64,000 bases of DNA. Origin: Limonium bicolor. Its lineage: Eukaryota > Streptophyta > Magnoliopsida > Caryophyllales > Plumbaginaceae. A program made the translations under genes and the position numbers. The stretch covers positions 97,747,298 to 97,811,297 of the forward strand of contig CM041783.1 in NCBI GenBank assembly GCA_023374045.1, read 5' to 3'. Below are positions 34,858-45,228 of this stretch, one piece after another. Under the pieces are notes generated by a model. It saw only the letters and a list, made by a program, of their open reading frames with translations, had not been told where the DNA came from and made no database searches. How positions within the stretch are numbered: position 1 is the stretch's first letter; the number at the start of each line of letters is the position of its first letter.

Positions 34858-37800
34858 TGTAACACCCCATCCGATATTTCCTCTAACCACGGTCTAACAT
34901 CACAGACACTTAATTATTCGCAGCGGAAAAACTCTTAACTACCGAGGGTGATACAATACCAATAACCACCCATATGGTTACCGGGTCTAAACTACTACAA
35001 CTTACAGTCCCGGTCTGATAAAAGAAATACCAACTTAAACTACGTAATTTACAACACCTGATTACCAAGTACTAAGTGTATACATCTAGGGCTCACAGCC
35101 CGTCAAAAGAATACAAGTTTAGCAGTCGCTCCATAAACATGTTTACCCTTTCAAAATACAGCAGGTGTACCACGTAGTACACTGACTATCCTAGGCCACA
35201 AGCCCGTGTACAACTCGGTACAACACCATCTAATACTAACAACCAAAAGCATAACATCCCGGTCTGCACGTCTATCAACCGTCTCGTGTACTTGGAAGGA
35301 TAAAAATGGTGCCCGAATGGGCTCAGCTAAAGCTGAATATGATAATCGCATACCCCGCGTACTAGCGAGGGTACGCTAACTATTTGGTCGCCAACATGCG
35401 GTTCATTATTATTCAAACAAGCATGCTATTAATAACAACAATATATTCATGTAAAAACAATACCCGCACATAGAGCATAACACACGATGGAAACATTACA
35501 AGTTATTCATACGATGGTCACTGAGGCCATGAGGTTCTCCCTCAAGTTTCACACCCCTTCCCGTGTTAGCCAGATTCTCATCCGGGTTAGACGGATGTTC
35601 ATATCTCTTATCTCTTGATCATAGGTCTCGCACAAGGCATGATCCATACTTAACCATTATTTAACTCTTGAAATAATTACTCAGTTAAGTCGGGTGACCT
35701 TCGGGCAGAGATGTGACATACTCACCACTTCTCACCACCGGGCTTTAGATTTGGCTTACTTCCTCGGGCTGCGACCTAAAGGTTCGGAACCATGGTGGGA
35801 AGGTTAGGCCAGAACTCGGTAAACAATCTCTCTTGCTTCCTCATTCTCACGCGTGGCCGAAACTATATCGGTCTCCTCTCAACTTCAGTTTCCATTTATC
35901 AAGTTAGGTAAGTTAGAAGGTTAGTGTGTTAGTGAGAATATCTCAAACATAAGAATTCTTCCCATTCAAACATTTCATGAATTATACAAACTAGCCTTTC
36001 AAGACATAGTTCATTAGGTGCAAAGACAAGCACACGACAAATAAGGAAATACCTTTAAACATACTCATGCTTTCTATCTTGACTAGGTGATTGCACATAA
36101 ACACACAAACACACAAATCAAGGTAACCAAGTTAGGATACAGAGCATGAGAAAATCATACCGTTCACCGTCGCCGTTCGCTTGCCAACTACCTCTCGGAG
36201 TCCAACTAATCGGTTCCTATAACATATATTAAGTCGGGAGGTTAATTACCCATGATTAACTTAACTCATTACTTCGCTAACGTTTTCCCGAACTTTTCTT
36301 ACTTAGTCATGACATTTCAAGTTTAACCTATACAAGTCTTTACTTCTCATTGTCATCCAAGTCCATTTATATAAGTTACATACTTTTAATTATTTTCTAA
36401 GCTTGTTAATACTCTTAATGACCATAAAACACCATCAAACAAGCCCTAATCATCTTAAATATCATTACCCATCCTTAGTTAGGCTTTAAAACACATTCTG
36501 TATACTTTTTGGGTTGGTCCGGGTTACCGTCCGGACTTACATACCCGGACCAACTCACTGGGACAGTCCTCGGGTAATTTAATCGCTTGGTCCGGGTTTA
36601 CACCCTAGTATACAGACCCGGACCACATGGTTGCAGAACTCTCGGGTGCAATTTAAGACTGGTCCGGGTATGCATGTTAGTTTACAAACCCGGACCCTTA
36701 ATTCAGAAATCTCTCGGGTGAGTTTTAGGGGTGGTACGGGTTTGTGTCCTGGTTTGTAAACCCGGACCACTCCTCTGATATAAGTTTCTGCCATGTTTTG
36801 ACACTGGTCCGGGTTTCTGTCCTAGTTTACAGACCCGGACCACTTGCAGGTTTGAAAAATAAGTATGTTATTGCTTTTGTTTCAACTCCAAGCCTATGAT
36901 AACTTCTTCCCCACTCTTCCTACACATATCCTAACATGTTTTGACATTGTTTAGGCTTTCAAACTAACCTAAAGCATTATTATATTTATCTATCAACTAA
37001 CTCGATTCCCTGTTATTTTTCCCCTATTACAGGTTTCTAGTTTTGTTTTATGTTGCAGGTTTCCTATTCTCTCTTCCATATCATTCCAACCTCACACCTT
37101 AACACACTCAAGCCCTACATTCCTAGATATATTTTGACAGAACTTATCTACAATCTATGGATTCTCATCACATTATAACAGCTCACAAACATCAGTTAAC
37201 ATCCCTGTTTATTTAAGCATGAAACCACTGTAACAACACATTAAATTTCCCCTCTGTTAATACATAATACTAACTTAGTTCCTAGGTTTATTTACACACT
37301 TAAACATCATTAAAACTTCTTTATTCATCAAGCAATATTGTAGTTTCTGAACTACACCATGCAATGTCATTTTCTTCACGTTCAAAAAAATATGATTTAC
37401 AGAGAACAAAGCCATCTCAAGGTAAGTTCAATACCTTGTTAGCTTTCTGATTTCTTTTCCCTTCTTCCTCCTCCTCTTGCTCTCTCTTTCTCTCTGGATT
37501 CCACAACAACAAAGGTATATATTGCTATCTACAATCATACCCCAAACACACACCACAACCTATTTTAATTCTCACGTTTCTCACCGAACCAATATTTCAA
37601 GAGCTAGTTTTTAGGGCTTTAAACACTAAGGAATTACCTTACTATCCTGAGTGTTATCCTTGGACAGCAAGAACAGCAAAAGCTCAGCCCCCTGGTGAAA
37701 ACCGAAACTGACTGGGAAATGGAGAAAATATCAACGTGGGCAATTTTTTTGACCTTTGCACGAACAAGCTATGAAGATGGAAGACCTTGAGTTTATATTT

Positions 37801-38348
37801 ACCTTGGACTATTAAGAAGATGAAGAAGGGTCAAAAGCACCACTTCAAGCTGCAAAGGAGCTCACGGTCATGGAGATGAAGGTGAGGGTTTCAAGTTTTT
37901 GAAGGGTGGAATGTGTTGCCCTTGACATGAGGAATCCAACGGTATGGTTTTTGTATGGTTTGGTGTTGTATCGAGCAAGAAAAGAGAGGATGAAGATGAG
38001 GTTGCTACTCTCTGTTGAAATCACAAATGAGGGTTTACAGAGGAAGAAGATGCTACAGAGGGGGTAAATCGTGACTGGTAAGGAAATAGAGGTGAGAGAG
38101 TATCACTTACTATTATACCTATTTGCTTTATTACTTTGTCTCATAGTGTATTAGGAATCAGAGAGGGGCTGATTATGAAGAATAAAAACGTGCCCCCTAT
38201 TACAATTGAGTAACCGGTCACATATATTACAAGGGTGGCTTAATTTTTACTTATTACATTTACACCCCACAACTTCCCGGTTTTAACACTATTCATATAC
38301 CGGGTCCGTTTTTTGGAATTTTCTTGTTTAATTAATTTTAACGGCTCT
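34858..38348 (-). mobile_element. Minus-strand Ty3/gypsy LTR, interrupted
   Basis: Begins TGTAACACCCCATCCG (left flank AATAA), the inverse of the superfamily 3' end, so this is the 3' end of a minus-strand LTR. It is cut at 38349 by the AlkB-bearing element. The rest is outside the window or lost. A palindrome array lies at 36515-36843. No coding sequence. Confidence 0.7.
36515..36843. repeat. Palindromic hairpin array, GGTCCGGGTTT type
   Basis: Five units spaced about 70-80 bp, each with GGTCCGGGTTT or a near variant, a ~15-20-bp loop, then AAACCCGGACC or a near variant. The spacers share CTCGGGT. The architecture matches the arrays in the other LTRs, but the palindrome sequence is different. 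Confidence 0.8.
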
Positions 38349-41300
38349 TGAAATACCCCAAACTTAGATATGGTGTTTAAGTGACAAACTAAGATATAAG
38401 AAGGCTAAATAATGCCTTAGAAACATTAAGGAACCATTTTAATCAAAGAAAGCATAAGGAAACACCGAAAGAGCAGTTTAAGCAAAAACGTGCTCTAAGC
38501 TTGGAGAGACTTGGGTGAGCACCCAAATATTGTTCTAAGACCTTAGTAATATCCTAATGGTCATTTTAAGTTAATTACCAAAGAAGACCAAGCTTGAAAA
38601 CAAGTTAAAACACAAAATGTGCTTTAAGGAGTCTTAAAGCACATTTTTGAAAAATTGTCTTGTAAATAGGTTTTGAGTGGCTAAATGTCCATCATTACTC
38701 TTTAATTAACATGTGTACTAATTAGTATCACATTAGGAAGTCTAAATCAATGGGAAATCAAAAATTTCACAATTATGTGCCTTGTTTAGTGAATAGTAAC
38801 CAAATAATGCTAGTTTAAGACATTAGTCAAAGTAAGTCAATTAAATGGTCAACAAAGACCACAACCTACCTTATTTGACCAAGGGGGCCGGTTTTTAAGT
38901 GTGGCTCACCACACTTATCTAGCTAAGTAATGAATAAAGCAAAAGTAAGTAAAAATACTATTTACCTTTTAACATAATATCTCACCTTTAGTAGTCCTCT
39001 CTCCTTCTCTCTTCATTCTTCATCTTCTCCATCGGTTTCCCTTGCTCTCTTTCCTCTCTTTCACGTAAGAAGACAACTCCATGCTAGCTCCATCTTCTCT
39101 TGCCTACATCTTGCTCATTTAAGCTCCAAAATCAAAACCAAGTACATATATCTCTTAGTTAGCTCAAGCTCTTCCTTTCTATCTTTTCAAAACTTCAAGA
39201 GCCTCATTTTGGAGCCAAGGCAAACCACCATTAGAGGAGGAAACTCAAGCTTGGAGACTCCATTAGCTTCTCCATTCTCTTAAGGTAAAGAAAATGTAAG
39301 AAAACCTAGGTTTCCATCATGTTCTCTCCATGTCCGAAAATTATCACTCATGGGGGTCCATTTTTCTGCCTTGTTCTATCTTGTTTTCTACTCTCCAAAG
39401 GATAGAGGAGGTCCTTCTTGCTTCATATCCAAGCTTGTCTTGAGAAACCAAGGTAAAACAATCACCTTAATACCTTAAAGCACATTTTTAACCTAGGGTT
39501 TGTTCCTTAGGGTTAATGTATTATCTATCACTCATTGGAGTCATTGGATATTGGTTAGAACATTGGCAAGGAGAGTTTAAGTGGTGACCGAGATTGTCCA
39601 AGGAAAAAGGCTAAAGAGGAAAGTTTGTGAGCTTGTGAAAGAACAAGGTAAATTACTTACCTTAAGGTGTTTTAATGCATTAAGGGATGAGATTTAGGTA
39701 TATGGTGAGTGTAGCTTAAGGTTTACATTAGAAAAGGGCTATATATAACCTAGGAGAAACAATGACTATGTTTGAGAACTTGTGACTAAGGAGCCAATGA
39801 GAAAAAGAGATAGTTAAACGATGTTGAGGTGAATTATAAGAAGCATTTTATTTCAATGGGAGCCTTGTTGTGTGTATTCGCAGGTTAAAGGCAAATATTT
39901 GTGGAAATTCAGTGGTTAAGATTATTGTCATTTAAGGGCCTAAGTGCCAAGCAATTTAAGTTTAAGCACTACATTGTGATGTAGTGTAGTTTTGGTGTAT
40001 GATGTGTGTTAAGGAGAGTTAATGAGAGTTTGAATGTTGATAGCTATTGATGGTGAAAAACTAAATGTTTTGGTGTAATAATGTACTAGAGAACCCATGG
40101 CAAAATTTAGAGAAGAATCTAAGTGTTTAGGATGTGTTAAGGAGATTTCATGACTAAGGTAGTACTAGGAAGTTTTAGAGGTTGGCTTGATGAAAAAGGG
40201 TGAGTTCAAGGTGTTTTAATGAGTTAGAATGACCTAGACATGATCAAGGAGGATTTAGGAATCAAATGAATATACTTGAGTATTTAGGACTTAGACGAAT
40301 GTTGTTAAACAACTAGGAGGAAATAATGTGTTGATAGAAGGAGGCACAAACTTGTGTAGAAACCTTAAGTAGTTGCATAAAAGAGTTTTAGATGGTGAAA
40401 GATGCTTGGGAGATGATGTTATGGTGGTGAGGAAGCATTTGGCATAGTGGTTATATTAGGTATGAACCACCACTTAGAAACCTAGTGAAAAACATTACAA
40501 GTGTTGGCATGATTACAAGGAAAATGCATAATGACTAAGGTGGATGTTGATGAGTGATTTAATGTGTTTAGTAGAAGGCTTAAGGTGTATTTGAGGTGCC
40601 CAAATGAGGTTAGAACCTACTAGAATATATGAGGTGAAGTTTGGAGTTAAATGGGAATTTAGAAACAAGGTTCTGGAGCCGACCGACCTTAGGGACCGGA
40701 CCTGCAAGGTCGGTCGAGCTCAGTTTACACTACCGGAAAGAGTTTCTGGAATCGACCGAACTTGGGGACCGGACTTACAAGTTCAGTCGGGCTTGTATTT
40801 TGTGTACGAATTAAGTCTCTGGAATGGACCGACCTTGGGACCGGACTTACAAGGTCGGTCAAGCCTAGAATTTTGAAAGGGAATTAAGTCTCTGGAATCG
40901 ACCGAACTTGGGACCGGACTTGGCAAGTTCGGTCGGGCTTAAATTTCCCACGGGGAAAACTCTCGGGAATGGACCGACCTTGGGGACCGGACTTGCAAGG
41001 TCGGTCGGGGTAGAATTTTCAAACGGTAATATGTTCTGGAATGGACCGACCTTGGGTAAGGTCGGTTGGTAAGATCGGTCGAGCCTAAAACAAAAAAAAA
41101 AGAAATTTTAAATTCTAAGGATGTTAATTGGTAATAAGGTATGCCATTGGTAGGGTAGTAATGATTAGGACCCTAAGAACCTAAGGAATTAAGCTAAGTT
41201 AAGTATAAACTTTAATGTTTAAAGTTAAGTTTATAAGGTTAAGTGGCAAAGATTTAAGAGGGTATTGAATGGGAATCTTTAGGGACTAAGTGAGTTAAGT

Positions 41301-42580
41301 AAGGTGCAAATAACTAATGACCTAAAAATGAATGAATGTTTTAGGTTTGAGAATTGGGACCCCGAAGAAGGTTAAACAAACAACAGTCGACGGTGAATGG
41401 TACAGTCTTTCTTGTGACCTGCTTGCTAACGAGGTGTCCCTCGGCTTGTGTGCTATCTGTTTATTTGCTATGACTAAGACAAGATAAAGCATGCAACCGG
41501 ATATTAATGTTCTCGTTGCGTTTGTGTTTTCTTTACACTAACCCGCGAGACTTGAGAATGTTACTAACTAAGTTTAGTACTCACTGAGTTAAGGATAAGT
41601 ACTAAGTATTGGTGTTTGTTGGTTAATACCCGTCAAGGTTTAACTAACACTTGGTAATTAAGACTTTCACTAACCATAACTTGGGGTGGGAGTGAGGAAT
41701 CTGGAATGGTACCGACACATGTGTATTGGGGGAGGTCGGTATCTGAATCAGATCCGACTTCCAAATAAGACTTGTCATTAGACTCGTCGCCTAGGGTCAA
41801 CAAACCGACCCGACCACCCGGACTACTGTTTGAGTTGGGAGGCACATTAAGGATGGCGTGGGGGGATCAAGCCTACATCCCCAACAAATTAAGAAAGGTA
41901 GCTTATTGCCGGATAGTGCACTGCTACCGGCTAGGGTTAACCAAGCCCTACAAAAATAAGCAACCAATTAAGGGCTAACCAATCTAATAATGGAACGGTT
42001 GGCAATTATAAGGTTAAGGAGATTGTGGACTTAAGGAGTTAAGATCTAACTCACTTATTAAGGGAACGCCTGAGTCGTTCATTTGCATTTGAGCTATGTA
42101 TGTTCATTGTGGTTGTTGTTTTATTGCATTTCATATTATGTTTGTTTTGCTAATCAACTTCCATGCTATCGACAATTAGTCGTCGTAGCCCCGTTAGCTT
42201 GGGGGCCATGAGAGGGTCGTACCAGCATTCGTGCTGACCCCCTTTGGGGGCTGTTTTTACACTTGCAGGTAAGCGGCCGATGAAGTCACACCACGAGAGT
42301 AGGAGCGGGTAGCACTAGGTGGGACTTTATTTTGAGTACGGGTAGCGCCTGTGCACCCATCTGTTGATAGTTGAACTTGGGAAATATATTGTATGGTTTG
42401 GGAGATACTTTAAACTCAGTTGGTGTATGTATTATGGATATGTGGTTGTAAATATTTAAGTAACGGTATTTCTGGTTGATTAGACCGTGGCAAGGTCCTG
42501 GTGATAGTTTAATTCCGCTGCACGTTAGGTATTATTTGTGAAGTTGCGATAACCACGATTGGCTTAGGACGGGGGTTACA
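38349..42580 (+). repeat. 5' LTR of the AlkB-bearing element
   Basis: Starts TGAAATACCCCAAACTT and ends GGGGGTTACA at 42580; 4,232 bp. It is clearly homologous, inverted, to the solo LTR 53288-57473. Features inside: a CT-rich tract at 38990-39070, CAAGGTAA-type splice-donor candidates near 39284, 39450 and 39646, a CAGGTTAAAG site near 39882, the palindrome array (40677-41085), and a GACCCC..GGGG hairpin at about 42235-42250 followed by CAGGTAAGC near 42267. No protein gene is supported. Confidence 0.85.
40677..41085. repeat. Palindromic hairpin array with arm covariation
   Basis: Six units spaced 63-80 bp. Units 1, 3 and 5 have GACCGACCTT..AAGGTCGGTC; units 2 and 4 have GACCGAACTT..AAGTTC(G/A)GTC, so the change CC to AC in one arm is matched by GG to GT in the other. 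Unit 6 is shortened. Loops are 14-15 bases and share GGACCGGACTT. The spacers share TCTGGAAT or TCTCGGGAAT. Confidence 0.85.
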
Positions 42581-42585
42581 AAAAG

Positions 42586-42597
42586 TGGTATCAGAGC
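42586..42597 (+). other. Primer-binding site, tRNA-iMet
   Basis: TGGTATCAGAGC, the standard initiator-Met primer site, five bases after the LTR. It fixes the LTR boundary and the transcription direction. Confidence 0.9.
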
Positions 42598-42815
42598 GTA
42601 GTTACGCTCTGTTCAAGAAATACCGGACATAAGAAATCACCGAGTTAGGATATAAGTTAAGAAATAAGTGATGGGTTAAGGGTGTGAGCTGTTAGAGTGA
42701 GTAGAGTCAGATGACCACTAATAAGTGTGGATCGTCTTTACCGTCTACGGACGTTATAAATTCGTTAACCCAAACAGTGGTGGATACGAATCTAATGTGA
42801 GTTGTGATTGTTCAG
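42598..42815 (+). other. Untranslated leader of the AlkB-bearing element
   Basis: No reading frame of note. A GATTGTTCAG acceptor-like sequence stands directly before the ATG at 42816, which would fit a 5' UTR intron ending there. Confidence 0.5.
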
Positions 42816-43446
42816 ATGTCAGGAAGGAGAGGCCAGGCCGTCCCAGAGGCGACGAGACTGAGATACCGGAGGGGCAGACGATCGCAGAGATCGTAGCTGC
42901 CGCATTAGGGCACATGGGCTATCAGCCTGGTGTGGGTGCACCACTTCCACCGCCACAACCCCGGGAACCGAATTGGGTGAAGAGCCTTGCAGACCTTCGA
43001 CCCGCACATTTAAGGGGGAGACTGATCCCGCCAAGCTCGAGGCGTACATCTTCGAGTTGGAGACCGCCTTTGAGACCCTTGACGTCCCTGCTGGGATCAA
43101 GGTGCGTCTAGCTGCGTTCTACCTGAAGGGGGCAGCAGGCGATTGGTCGAAGCTGGTGAGGGCCGAGCATGTGGCCAATCCAGAGTTCGGCTGGGAGCAG
43201 TACACCGCCTTGCTACGAGCAAAGTACTATCCCGCCCATGTCCAGACAAAGAAGCGTCTACAGTTAGATGCGCTCAAGCAGACCGACAAGATGACGGTGG
43301 ACGAGTATTACACAGAGTTCACCGCCTTGCTCTGTCTTCTGCCAGGTCTTGGGTATTCAGACCAGATACTGGTGGACCGCTTCTATGGCGGGCTTAGCCA
43401 TCGACTCCGCTACGGCATGGGGCCGACGAGTTATACTACCTTGCAG

Positions 43447-43528
43447 GTAATAAGAATGAGTAAGATATGATTAAGTGAATAAGATTTAGTTTGTGAGAAA
43501 TAAGAGGAACTAACACCTTGGGAAGCAG
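43447..43528 (+). other. Intron 1 of gag (82 bp, phase 0)
   Basis: TTGCAG|GTAATAAG opens it and GGAAGCAG|GAGTGC closes it. Reading through would stop after nine codons; splicing joins LQ to ECYHAAAKVE in frame, as in related Gag proteins. Confidence 0.75.
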
Positions 43529-43781
43529 GAGTGCTATCATGCCGCTGCTAAGGTTGAGATAACCGTCCAGCTGAGGGACGAGGACAATGCCAAGAGAAAA
43601 AATGCTGGGAAGAGTACAGAACACCAAGGGCAAGGTGGGTACAAGAAATAGAAGTACCAACCACAAGCCCAAAAGAACCAGAACCAAAAAGGAAAGGAGG
43701 AAAAGGAGAAGGCTACAGATGAGCCGCTGAAACTGACTTATGCTTATGCTGCTAAGCCCCTGCGCTCCAGGGTGCCAAAGA

Positions 43782-43857
43782 GTAAGGAAATACATCTTGA
43801 GTAAATAAGAATGGTTGACAACATTGAGACACAATCACTGATGCGATGCTTAATCAG
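43782..43857 (+). other. Intron 2 of gag (76 bp, phase 1)
   Basis: CCAAAGA|GTAAGG opens it and TTAATCAG|GTACTG closes it. Splicing joins RVPK to STETGKETGGGYQ and into the first zinc knuckle without a frame change; unspliced sequence stops within ten codons. Confidence 0.7.
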
Positions 43858-44199
43858 GTACTGAGACTGGAAAGGAAACCGGAGGTGGCTACCAACGACA
43901 CTACTATTGTCAGAGGTGCAAGGGGGACCACCCCGGAGTTGACTGCAGGGGGAATAAGGTGGAGTGTAACTTTTGTGGAGTACTCGGGCACCGGGCATAT
44001 GAGTGCTACGGGAACTCAGAGAGTAAGAATTACAGACCTAGTTTTAAGATTAAGACCAAGACCGATCAGGGAGCTGGATCCGACGGTCAGAGGAGGGTGC
44101 TGCAAGCTGCAGACAAGAACCCACGGGTGACCCAGAAGTCGGGACCCACACTACACTTGGTGGACCAGGACGATGAGCCTGAACCCTCATCGAGGCCAG

Positions 44200-44331
44200 G
44201 TACTGCTATAACCATTTAGTAATAAAATTACCTGCTTACCGCATTATCATGCATGTTTGGTGAACAATTGAGTTAAGTGAGAATGAGATAAGATTAGAAC
44301 TTAAGTAAGATATAACCTACTACCACTTTAG
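44200..44331 (+). other. Intron 3 (132 bp, phase 1) between gag and the AlkB exon
   Basis: GAGGCCAG|GTACTGC opens it and CCACTTTAG|GAAGC closes it. One base of a Gly codon lies before it and two after, so splicing joins EPSSRPG to SFNICYP in frame. Read through, gag would end six codons later at TAG. Confidence 0.7.
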
Positions 44332-45071
44332 GAAGCTTCAACATCTGCTATCCAATACCATCTACACCTAACCCGGAGTACACCGACATCGAAACCATAG
44401 ACTTTCCAACCGAACAATGTCAGGTTATCCGCCCAGGTATGATTTTATTAAGGGGATACCTGACACCCGAAGCGCAGATAGCCATCATCAGGAAATGCAA
44501 TCAACTAGGAATGGGACCGGGAGGTTTTTATACACCGGAGTACCCAGGGGGAGCAAGAATGAAGTTAAAGATGATGAGCTTAGGCAAGGATTGGAATCCG
44601 TATGCCAAAACCTACCAAACCATGAGGACACAGGATGGAATCTCACCACCGGAAATACCCGAAGAATTCCATCCGGTAAATACACAAGTCATGGAGATCG
44701 CTCAGCAGTTGGAAGCAGAACCGGTTCCAGACATACAAGCAGACATTTGCATTGTAAACTTCTATGAGAAAGATGGGCGACTTGGACTACATCAGGACAA
44801 GGACGAGACAATGGAGTCTCTTGAACGAGGGATACCCGTAGTGTCTTGGTCCATTGGGGATGATGTAGAGTTTCTATACGGCGAGAAGAAGCGTGGGGAC
44901 CGTGCAAATAAGTTGGTACTTAAGTCTGGAGATGTATTAGTTATGGGAGGAGAATCAAGGATGTTGTACCATGGGATTAAGAGAATCAAGCTGAATACAG
45001 CACCGTCAGCAGTAATCAATGCGACGCATATGAGACCAGGGAGATTAAACCTAACCTTTAGACAATATTAG
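44332..45071 (+). CDS. AlkB-family 2-oxoglutarate/Fe(II) dioxygenase domain captured by a retrotransposon
   Basis: AlkB enzymes oxidatively remove methyl groups from nucleic-acid bases using Fe(II), O2 and 2-oxoglutarate. The frame is open from 44332 and could also start at ATG 44439 (210 residues). Numbering from that Met: VIRPGM/LLRGYL leads into the fold; GPGGFY at 26-31; NFY at 107-109 (2-oxoglutarate Asn/Tyr); HQD at 118-120 (iron ligands His and Asp); YHGIKRI from 177 with the third ligand His178; RPGRLNLTFRQY at the C-terminus with Arg202 and Arg208 (2-oxoglutarate and substrate side). It matches plant ALKBH1-like proteins along its length and ends at TAG where those end. No frameshift or stop, unlike the gag beside it. 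Substrate (m6A, m1A, DNA 6mA or alkylated bases) cannot be read from sequence. Likely made as a Gag-AlkB fusion. Confidence 0.9.
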
Positions 45072-45075
45072 CTAT

Positions 45076-45228
45076 GTAACATTTTAGTGTGAGATAAGGA
45101 ATGAGATGTAAGATTGAAGCACATGTTGTAAACAGGATGGTTATGAATAAAATAACAGTGTTGTTCATATAAATTGTTATGACTCTTGTTATACCATCAA
45201 TACTCATGAAGCTTATGAATACGATTAG
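45076..45228 (+). other. Possible intron 4 between AlkB and protease
   Basis: A GT at 45076 (GCTAT|GTAACA) and an AG at 45227-45228 (CGATTAG|GTCATGG) would make the AlkB exon 744 bp, divisible by three. A stronger acceptor, ATACTTACAG, ends at 45270. Both acceptors enter the protease frame in phase 1, the same phase as the donor at 44200. The segment is full of stops otherwise. Confidence 0.5.

Larger units (their letters stand above)
42816..44199 (+). pseudogene. gag: Gag of the AlkB-bearing element (three exons, frameshifted)
   Basis: Gag forms the capsid and binds the genomic RNA. Translation starts plausibly at ATG 42816 (MSGRRGQAVPE). The family reading then moves to two other frames: one with AEIVAAALGHMGYQPG (about 42890-42940), and from about 43000 one with FKGETDPAKLEAYIFELE, the capsid core of plant gypsy Gag. 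Both shifts fit single-base losses. Intron 1 (43447-43528) and intron 2 (43782-43857) split the rest; removing them keeps the frame. Exon 2 has a TAG near 43649 (KK*KYQ), likely CAG to TAG. Exon 3 encodes two zinc knuckles, CQRCKGDHPGVDC and CNFCGVLGHRAYEC, the second a perfect CX2CX4HX4C. The copy cannot make intact Gag. Confidence 0.8.

Noticed and set aside
41633..41845. A 70-codon antisense frame conserved between the LTR at 38349 and the solo LTR (54077-54289)
   Set aside because: The two LTRs are similar throughout; of nine or so base changes in the frame about half alter the protein, there is no ATG (GTG/TTG starts), and no domain is seen. No sign of coding constraint.
43436..43834. 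132-codon minus-strand hydrophobic frame
   Set aside because: Shadow of gag on the opposite strand; crosses two predicted introns.
44332..45071. AlkB as a free-standing host gene interrupted by a transposon
   Set aside because: It joins in phase with gag upstream and protease downstream, and nothing host-like (promoter, own UTR exons) separates it from either.
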